A stretch of DNA of 64,000 bases from Nissolia schottii (lineage: Eukaryota; Streptophyta; Magnoliopsida; Fabales; Fabaceae), in NCBI GenBank assembly GCA_003254905.1, contig QANU01048949.1, positions 348,724 to 412,723 of the forward strand, written 5' to 3'. Below the pieces are notes generated by a model. That model did no database searches. It had not been told where the DNA came from and saw only the letters and a program-made list of their open reading frames with translations. Within the stretch, counting starts at the first letter, position 1; each line of letters begins with the position of its first letter. Shown here piece after piece: positions 56,036-64,000 of the stretch. The position numbers and the translations under genes were made by a program.

Positions 56036-59000
56036 TCAATCTGTCCTGCACATACATTCTTTACACCTAGGATATCTGTAAATACTTCTAGCCTTAGGCC
56101 TTGTCTGTACATGTTTAGTTTGTCTAACTGCTTTCCTCATTCTCTGCTCAAACACTCGCCATTCTATTGTAGAGTTCTTGATGAATATACTGGCAAGCCT
56201 GCGTTTATTTGGACGTATTGTTGGCATTCTTCCTCCACCATAATATATTCGGTACCCAGACACCAGAGATGATAGCTGACTACCAGAATCAGTCATGGCA
56301 AATGCATCAGAAGCAGTGCAGCCTATGAAGTCCAGTGCTGCTAACTACAATAGAAACCATTTCTAGTTTATTCATCAGAAGAGCGACAGAAGAACCAAAA
56401 TAGATTCGGTGTTCTTTTTACGTTATCATGTTCACAGAGAGAACAGCTACCCAGGCCCAAATAATGCCAAAAGCAAACAGTATGACAATCAATGTACAGA
56501 ACAGAAAGCACATGAAACAAAAATGTAATCAGACTGTAACATCTTCAACATAAATGAAACAACGATGACAGCAGCAACTCACCTGAGATGAATAATTTGC
56601 AAATGGTTCAAGTTCAGCTGTAGAAAGCAAGTTCTCCTTGGTGACTAGTTTAGGATACAAGCTGGTCAAAGCAACCAACCTTGTGCGACCGCCATACAAA
56701 TTAGAACCAGCTACAAATATATGTGTCTTGCGGTTAAATCCAAGAGCAGCAAGCATAAGTATAGCTTCTTCAGGTGTCAAAGGACACAGGCCTTCAGACC
56801 TGAGCTCTGAAGGAGAAGGCAATCTGCACAGAATATTCAAATTATTTTGAGGACCAAAGTAGCTAAGGAGTAAGACTCTTTTCATTATAAATTGCTGTGT
56901 AAAAGAAGATCAGTACATCAGCCAAGTTTTTCCAAATCGTAGTATAATAAAGGGAAGAATTTCAGATGGAAAGATTATAATGCATACTTTGTAGTTCTCT
57001 TCAACAGTGCCAATGCAGGGAAATGGATTTCACGATATGCATCCAATTCTTTCCTCTCTTCTTCACCTCCCCCAAATTCACATAAAGAATGAGATACCAT
57101 GTCAATTTCAAATCTGAGATGTAAAGCTAGGTATTTTGATGCTTTCTTGGCTTTATTTCCACTTTCCTCTTCTACTGATTCTGCAAATGGACCAACAAGA
57201 TAATGGTCCAGTGGTCCAATAATACCAGCATGTTCCCGCAATCTTTTCAGAAGCAAAGCACCGGTTTCTTGTATTCTGGGAACAAATTGTAGGGCGTGAA
57301 AATTACATCTGCAACGAAGTCTCTAGATGAAGTTTCCCAATTAGGAATAGCTTAGTATGGCTTGAGATAAAGAAAGACAGTAATAGCAGCATATCTGCCA
57401 TAACCTTGTAAATTGCAATGTCTAAGCATCAAAAGGACATTTACCTGTAGCTCAAATGGTATTGGGTCAAATGCCAAGCGATTCCCGAATCCAACAAAGT
57501 GAACAACTTGATTTTTAAGAATAATGGGTAGGATGTGTTTCAAGTAAAAGCTTGGCTTGGCCTCCTTCGCCATGTCAACATCTGTAACCTGGAAAAACAT
57601 TCCCACAATTAAGTACAGAACATGACTAACACATTTTGATTTACTTATAGTCTGCTGGAGGGGGAGAGTGACTTACAACACTACCAATAGCCTCCAAGTC
57701 CAAAGACTGTAGTTCCTTAGGAAGTTCCCTCACTATCCGAATATCAGGAGTCAAGTAGTTAATAAAATGCTCCTCTTGATAGATATCGCTGAACTGACTA
57801 TGAAATTATATAATAAGCAATTATAAGTTATGCTGAAAAAGGCCAAAACTTCAAAAACGAAGACCCATGGACAGTATATGTGGCATTGAAATGATAAAGG
57901 ATAAAAGCTAAAACAAGAAAACAGAGAAAAAATAGATTTTTTGAGTTGAAAGATAAAGTGGAAGAGGAAGGAGAAAAGAAAGATGGACAGAGAATCACCT
58001 TACATCTCTCCATACACTACTGTACATAAATTTGGGAATAACCAAAGTTGAATTGAGTAATCGTGCCACAACAACAGCATTGCAAACCTGTTGCAAATGA
58101 TCGGTTAGACATTTTAAAAAACAAACAAACTTTTCTGCTTTAAAATAAATCAAAACCCAATTCATTCAGAAGCAGTAAACATAAAAAATAGCAGCCAAAC
58201 AAAGATACTTACAGCTACTCGCTGTTGATTGATCCCACCATTCGCAGTAACCAAAATGTATCCATTTTTTCCTTCTATTGGAGTACAGTAGAAGGGAGCA
58301 GACTGTGAGTATTAGCTCATGGACCAATGAAGTTTTGTTTGTATTCACTAACAGACATAATATAAACAATTGTTAAGGTTCAGGCACACATACCATTTGG
58401 TTCCCAATTACGCTGATGAGCACAAGGTCTCCAAGCAGAAGCAAGAGCCAAGGGTTCCTGCCACAAATCTTTTGGTTCACGTTTATCCTGTCCCATACAA
58501 CACACTATGTCAGAATTACTGAAACTTGCACTGAAGAGAAATTTTGCCCAGCCAAATAACTGGAAATCATTCTATAAATTTAGGCTTATAACTAACAACT
58601 AACCACAGATCCCTATACCTCTGCTAAGGCATGTGCAGCCAATGCCAACAACCTTTCATAAGTTCCCTTTTGTGGTTTTTTCCCTTTGCCAGACTTGTTC
58701 CCTTTTCCCTGTAAGCATCATAAAAAAGAACCAAAAGGAAGAAACTCAACAAAATTAGGATCCCACTATCTATCAATGTATAATTAGGATTACAGAACAC
58801 CCTTCTCATGGAACATGTAAACATTGTGTTCATTTTCTACTCCAGCGTAATCAAATCATTTGAACTCTTGATAGTAAAAATGTTTAACTGCCAATAAATG
58901 AATGACCTTTACACTATTGCCACCACCCCACCCAAAAAAAAATAAACATTTTGAAAGGATAGTAATGCCCAGCAAGTAACAAAACTTAATACGAACAACA

Positions 59001-59436
59001 GCATTAGGAGCTGAGCACATCGCCGCACCTGAACCGAACCCGAAAGGGAAACAGAGGAACGGGTCGATAACTCAGCAGCATTAGAAACAGGTTGGGTTGC
59101 ATTATCACCTTGTAGCCGCGCAATCATAACCCAATTCACAACGAAAAAGGAACCCAGCAACGCAATAATCGCCAGAAGCACTTTGACGCGTTTCCTTCGA
59201 TACCAGGGTTTCCCGACCTTGTGGTGAAGCTTCCAGAAGGAGCCCCAACGAAAGGCAGGGGAAGAAGAATGGGATGAAAATCTACGGGAGCTGGAGAGGC
59301 GGCTGGGGCCCACCAGCCTGGGGGAGTTAGCCGGAGAGGATTGGCGGGTACGGGAGGAGGAGAGAGCGTTGAAGGAGCCGGAGCGGGTGGGGGTGGGTCC
59401 GCACCGATCTGGGAGGACGTCGGAAGCGGATACCAT
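56036..59436 (-). CDS. O-fucosyltransferase family protein (GDP-fucose protein O-FucT-like)
   Basis: Golgi-type II membrane glycosyltransferase-like protein. Exons in coding order: 59436-59029, 58708-58619, 58487-58394, 58274-58213, 58087-57999, 57797-57677, 57588-57445, 57322-56988, 56823-56583, 56344-56036; every junction is in frame, 630 aa. The N-terminus is Ser/Arg/Pro-rich and cytosolic, with one membrane anchor at about residues 85-107 (VLLAIIALLGSFFVVNWVMI). The catalytic region has GGINQQRVAVCNAVVVARLL, a DIYQEEHFINYL block, HLRFEIDMVSHSLCEFGGG, FVAGSNLYGGRTRL and a SDAFAMTDSGSQLSSLVSGY block, all typical of the plant family. Substrates are unknown for most members. The exact subgroup is not assigned. 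The 5' leader has a GAATC repeat. It converges with the subtilase gene. Confidence 0.93.
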
Positions 59437-59493
59437 GGATTCGGGTTCGGGTCAGATCCGTGAGGAGAAGAAGACCAAGTTGAAATCTGAATT

Positions 59494-59513
59494 GAATCGA
59501 ATCGAATCGAATC
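59494..59513. repeat. (GAATC)4 in the fucosyltransferase leader
   Basis: A short pentanucleotide tandem repeat about 60 bases upstream of the start codon, probably within the 5' UTR. Confidence 0.8.
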
Positions 59514-60324
59514 GTTAAAGGAAAAAAAAAAAATGTGTTGGTCGGTCGTTAATAGTAATATCAAAGGGTGGTGCCAAGCGGTCGTGGTCGGTTCAAGTAA
59601 AGTAAAAGAATGAATGAATGGAGAATTTCTGGCTTCCGTGTTTCGTCAAATTGAAGAATGTAAGGCAAACACGCAGATGCTAGTCGCCAGGAAGTCATCT
59701 TTTCTGAAGTCATTTCTTCTTTTTTTCTCATTCCAATGTTCGGAGATTAATGTGATATTTATATTTTAACATTTAAGCACTTATTTATGCCTTATTTAAA
59801 CTCATTTTGCATTGCTCAATTATCATTTCCATTTTAATTGGACTTACATTCTATTAAATTTTATCTAATAATAAATAATAAATAAAGCGGTCGTGTCTCG
59901 CTTAAGATAAGCATTTCTCATCAGTTTATATCACATGGATCTTCTTAAAGATCAAAGCCAATGCTTATTTTAAAACTAATCCCTTTTACTATTTACAAAT
60001 GTAAAATTTATTCTTTTAATGCACTTAGATTTCGTTTTCCTTTGCTCATGTAACTAAAAAAACAGAATTTCGATTTGCATGAATTGTCTCATCATGAATT
60101 TAATATAAGGGCAAGATTCTAGCTTTATAAAAATATTTTATGTAGAATTTAAAATTTATCAATTACTATATAACTCACTTTTTTTAATATATGTTTTTTT
60201 TCTTTATTTTTTCTCTCTTCTTCTTCAATCTCCCTTATCATTTTTTTTTCGTTTTCATCTTTTTTTTATAAATCTAAGAATTTTCATTTTCATTTTCTAT
60301 CGTATTCGTTATTTTTAGTTTTTT

Positions 60325-60755
60325 AAATGTTTGTGCATATGTGTAGAAAAGTTTGTGCATCCTTGTTTAAAAAATTTGTACATGTTTAGTTAGTTAAAAG
60401 TTTGTGTGCATGTATATAAAAAAGTTTATGCATATAAACACAAAAGTTTTTTCTTCGACTTTGTCTTCTTTACAATTCCGTCGTATTTTTTGTTTTTAGT
60501 TGTTAAAAAGTTTGTGCACATTAATTCAAAAATTTATGCATATGCTTTAAAATGTTTATGCATTGCAGAGAGTGAGTCCACGCACTTAGAGTGTGAGCGG
60601 GAAGATAAAGAGAGAGAGTGGTAATTACTTTTCGATATTTAATACACTACAGATTCGATTTGATTTGATTTTGTATTTAAAAAAGTTTGTACATGTGTGT
60701 AAAAAATATGTATACACACACATATATATATATATATGTAAAAGTTTGTGCATTC
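60325..60755. repeat. Field of dispersed AAAGTTTGTGCAT copies
   Basis: About ten variants of AAAGTTTGTGCAT (such as AAAGTTTGTGCAT at 60348, AAAGTTTATGCAT and AAAGTTTGTACAT) lie 20-60 bases apart in AT-rich DNA, interrupted by a TATA/CACA microsatellite near 60715. The word also occurs at 51785-51945. Probably an old tandem repeat or part of a degraded element. Confidence 0.65.
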
Positions 60756-61616
60756 GGTATTATTGTGTAAATCATGGATTGATAGCGTTATTAGCCGCAT
60801 TTGGGTTATACACTTAGCATTACAATTTTTTCTTGTATGATTCCTATTTATTTAGTAATAAAGCAAGTGACTGATTCCTTGTCATTCATTGATGTATTCT
60901 TTCCCCTTTAGACATAGATATGTTAATCGAACCGAATCAAGAAAAAGATATGTTAATCAAACCACACAACCGCGCCCAAACATAATCTGAATCTATTGTC
61001 ACCAAAACACACAATTCATTTGTTAATAAATGATAATCTTGAATAATAGCCGGATAGAAGGAAAGTGTGCAACATATAGTGTGGGTGGACATATCAGAAT
61101 ACCAATAGCTACTTAATATAAGGAGAACATGGTATTGGTACAGCTGGGGTCTGAAGTGAAACAACTACATTGCTTGTTTATATCACATGCATAATGCATT
61201 CACATATTCTTGGACAATCGTTAAAGGTCTCAGCTTAGCGTAATTAAAAGGAAGCTACTCGAACTCGCTCATCGTCCCGTGTTCCCTCCTTTCGTTGGTT
61301 TTTAAATTCTTTTTAAGAAAGTGCTTCTTCGCACGTGAATTTAGTGAACTTGTCCTAGTTGTGTTGCCAACTCGACGTTTCGCCAAAGCGGTAGGCAGCA
61401 GCCATCAGTTAAATAAACATTCGCTTTGGTAGGTAACAAAGAAGAAAACAAATGCTAAAAGTTATGAAACATTTAAGAGCCAAACTATCAAGAGCTATGA
61501 TTCCCAATATTGCAACTAAACCTAAATCCAACTAATTAATTGCTCTTACATTAGAAACACAAATTAGTGTTGTAAGGTTAAAAAATTTAAAAAAAAATTA
61601 AATAAAAAAAAAAGCT

Positions 61617-61640
61617 AACAAGTGTCCTTAGACACTTGTT
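61617..61640. repeat. Perfect 10-bp palindrome arms
   Basis: AACAAGTGTC-CTTA-GACACTTGTT: ten perfectly paired bases around a four-base centre. It could be the middle of a small foldback element. Confidence 0.85.
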
Positions 61641-62204
61641 GAGAAATTTAAAATAAAATATTTTATTTTCAATATTTTTATTACATTAAAGACATAAAAT
61701 TCTTACATTTTCAATTAAAACCTACTATTTTTTGAATATTTAACAATTCAAAAAAGAAATCACGAGACATGAAGTTAAAAAAGACAGCTACGTATCAAAG
61801 AAGAATTAAAATAAAAAAAGCCCAACGCCAAAGAAAAGAGTGATTAGATTTGGTGAAAGAGGACCAGAAGAAGTAGGGCCCATCCATTTGCATGCGCTGT
61901 CATAATCCTACTCATTACAAATGGCACCTACTGACCTTAAAGAAAATTACAAACAGCATCCACTACCCTTTCTTAGGCCCTTATGTCGGAATTAGTGGAT
62001 ATCGTCCTGTACTTATCGAGGAACATTAACCTCATAAAGTTGCTCAATATGAAATTGGCTTCAAAGTACACTATACAGCATTGCATGTTAAATATACAAT
62101 GGATTTCATGTTCTTAGGTGGCATAAGAAAAAGGCCAATACGTATAATTACAAATATTTGGAATATATTCAACACATGTTGTTTTCTTACTATGTAACAT
62201 ATTC

Positions 62205-62210
62205 TTTATT
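62205..62210 (-). terminator. Polyadenylation signal of the SRF gene
   Basis: AATAAA on the minus strand, 62 bases beyond the stop codon of the SRF gene, in the expected place for a 3' end signal. Confidence 0.45.
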
Positions 62211-62271
62211 GATGACAATTGATGACTTTACACAAAATTGCACGAGTTTATTATTGCAGAGTCTCAAACAT

Positions 62272-63750
62272 CTAAAATGACATTTCTCCGGCATCGTGGT
62301 CGAGGCTCCTGTGACCAAAACTAGATTCATCGCTGGGGCGCCGGTGAAGCAAACCTGCTCTTTGCACTAACCGTACCAATGCTTGCACCACCTCCGACAT
62401 GGGAGGCCGAAATTCAGGTTCAGGCTGTGCATAAAAAATAAAAAAACACATTCATTCAGAAATAATTGCAAGACTGACGAATGACCATAGGAAAAAACAG
62501 ATGAGTTTGTTTTACATGCAGGATACAATAGATCGATATCCCAAATGGGTTTGATAATTCGAAATCTGATACTTTAGAGGAAAATTAGCAGAAAAACTAG
62601 AGTAGAGTTTGGTGCCACAAGGCCAGATCATGGATCCTAGTTCCAGGAATTGATGGTAATACTAATATATCATTTTGAGATTGTATCATTCGGAAAGTGG
62701 TATCGTACCTGAACACAAAGGGCAATGATATCGGCAAATCGTGACAGTGACTTTGCAGGATACATGCCATTCAAAGTAGGATCAACCATTTTGGCCAAGG
62801 CATCTATATCATGGAGCTGTGGAGTAGCCCACCTCACAAGTGACTGCTCCGATCTTACTCGCAAACTGATCAAACATACAACTCATAAATGAAGAGAACG
62901 TGAACATGAAGATTAATTTCAATCTTGTAGGGTAAACTCGCCTGTCAAGTGGCTTGCGACCAGTCAAAAGCTCCAACATGACCACGCCAAAGCTGTATAC
63001 ATCACTTTTTACAGTGTATATTCCTGATAATGCAAACTCAGGAGCACTATATCCAAATGAACCACCAACCATCTGAGTAGAAACCTGTTAGACACCGAAT
63101 TATAATGATTTTTACTATGCAGTGTACCATGGAAAGTTATAACAAAAACCATGTTCACTAAACTAAGTGCATGAAAAAATTGGAAGTGTCTTTCACCAAC
63201 CTGTCGTTCTGTGTTTGGTGTTAGAGCAGCTAAACCACAGTCAGACAGGTGAGGATTGAGCTCCTCATCAAGTAATATATTCGCTGATTTGAAATTTCTA
63301 TGTACAACTGAAGGCAAGCACACTTCATGCAAGTACCTGATAGACAAAAGGTGTATGATTCAAAAGAGAAACTAACCCGGCCAACATATACTAACTCACC
63401 CCACAATAGAAGACTTGGGGAGAAAGGAGATAAGGGGAGGAGAGGTTTCTGATGTCTAGCATGGATGAAACATACTCTAAAGCTCGAGCAGTGCCAAGTG
63501 CTATGCGCACACGGGCATTCCAAGATAAAGCTTTACTGCTGCTATCTTCAGCATAGTGGAGCACATCATGCAGATTTCCATTTCCTATGTACTCATAAAC
63601 TAGAAGACGTTGCCCATGCTCTGCACAATACCCTGCTAGTGTAACAATGTTTGGGTGCCGCAAGCGTGACATATTTGAAACAGCTTCAAGAAAGCTGCCT
63701 TCCTCCTGTAATGACAGTGCTGCATTGTCTACCTTCTTAACAGCCATAAT
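62272..63750 (-). CDS. STRUBBELIG-receptor family protein, kinase-like C-terminus (partial)
   Basis: Leucine-rich-repeat receptor-like protein of the plasma membrane; only the last five exons lie in the window: 63750-63476, 63336-63201, 63084-62942, 62865-62709, 62424-62272 (287 aa plus stop). The gene continues beyond the right edge, so the ectodomain and membrane segment are not seen. Visible: the ATP-site Lys in [52 protein letters not shown] in place of the usual HRD loop, SDCGLAAL in place of [23 protein letters not shown], and [23 protein letters not shown] and DCG are the known SRF family marks and imply an inactive or atypical kinase. SRF proteins act in tissue morphogenesis; the member is not assigned. 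The intron between 62942 and 62865 starts with GC. Confidence 0.93.
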
Positions 63751-64000
63751 CTAAACAAAACCAAGCTCGAAACATTAGAAGCTTGAAATGTACATAAATT
63801 ATAAAGGAAATAAAAACAAAAAGTCCTTTATCAAGTTTAAATTTCTAAGGAAAAACCAAAGTAGGGTGAGGGGGGGAAGGTGAAGTTATAGAGAAATAGA
63901 ATAGGAACTATTGTACTAATGAAGTGCTATTGTCAAGTGGCAAGTACTAAAACAATTAGAATCAATAATTCAATGGGAATAATGAATCCAAATGCAGTAT
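63751..64000 (-). other. Intron of the SRF gene reaching the window edge
   Basis: After the acceptor at 63751-63752 no further exon is visible before the window ends; the preceding exon must lie to the right. Confidence 0.7.

Larger units (their letters stand above)
59437..62204. other. Intergenic region, fucosyltransferase promoter to SRF 3' end
   Basis: The left end is the promoter of the minus-strand fucosyltransferase. The rest is AT-rich, with a GTTTGTGCA repeat field (60325-60755) and a perfect palindrome (61617-61640). No gene supported. Confidence 0.5.

Overview
This is plant nuclear DNA, most likely from a legume close to soybean (Glycine). Intergenic DNA is very AT-rich, genes carry short GT-AG introns, there is a Ty1/copia element, several MITEs and long microsatellites. 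The STM-type KNOX homeodomain protein reads very like what I remember of the soybean SBH1 product. One ambiguous base (n, position 9989) marks an assembly uncertainty. Species assignment is inference; no database was searched.

Layout: (1) 1270-1731, minus: a single-exon OVATE family protein. (2) 4923-10932, plus: a complete 16-exon gene for the beta subunit of pyrophosphate-dependent phosphofructokinase (568 aa), with a hAT-like MITE about 430 bp before its ATG, a 122-bp tandem copy of an exon end in one intron and an inverted-repeat element in another. (3) About 11230-17400: an old, broken copia retrotransposon on the minus strand. (4) 17.4-28.3 kb: gene-poor, with a higher-order tandem repeat, GGCGAA-type repeats and a possible Pol III-type unit. 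(5) 28306-29349, plus: an intronless MAKR/DUF1645-like basic, Ser-rich protein. (6) 33153-36223, plus: a PUX4-type SEP+UBX protein, 4 exons, 304 aa. (7) 36.2-43.2 kb: gene-poor, with one promoter-like stretch. (8) 43633-48590, plus: class I KNOX gene of SHOOT MERISTEMLESS type, 4 exons, 386 aa. (9) 50816-55393, plus: SBT2-subfamily subtilase, 10 exons, 825 aa. (10) 56036-59436, minus: GDP-fucose O-fucosyltransferase-family type II membrane protein, 10 exons, 630 aa. (11) 62272-63750, minus, running off the right edge: the kinase-like C-terminus of a STRUBBELIG-receptor family protein.

Exon models were assembled by eye. In each multi-exon gene the reading frame closes across every junction and the protein length fits the family, so I trust them well; UTR limits and transcription starts are not resolved. 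The genes do not form one pathway. Two links are worth noting: OVATE proteins are known partners of TALE homeodomain proteins such as KNOX, and the SRF receptor, KNOX and subtilase families all act in shoot or epidermal development. I found no clearly new system. The items most worth checking are the duplicated splice donor in the PFP gene, the inverted-repeat element in PFP intron 14, the possible Pol III unit near 21.5 kb, the palindromic GGCGA repeats, the leader of the KNOX gene, and a GC-AG intron in the SRF gene.
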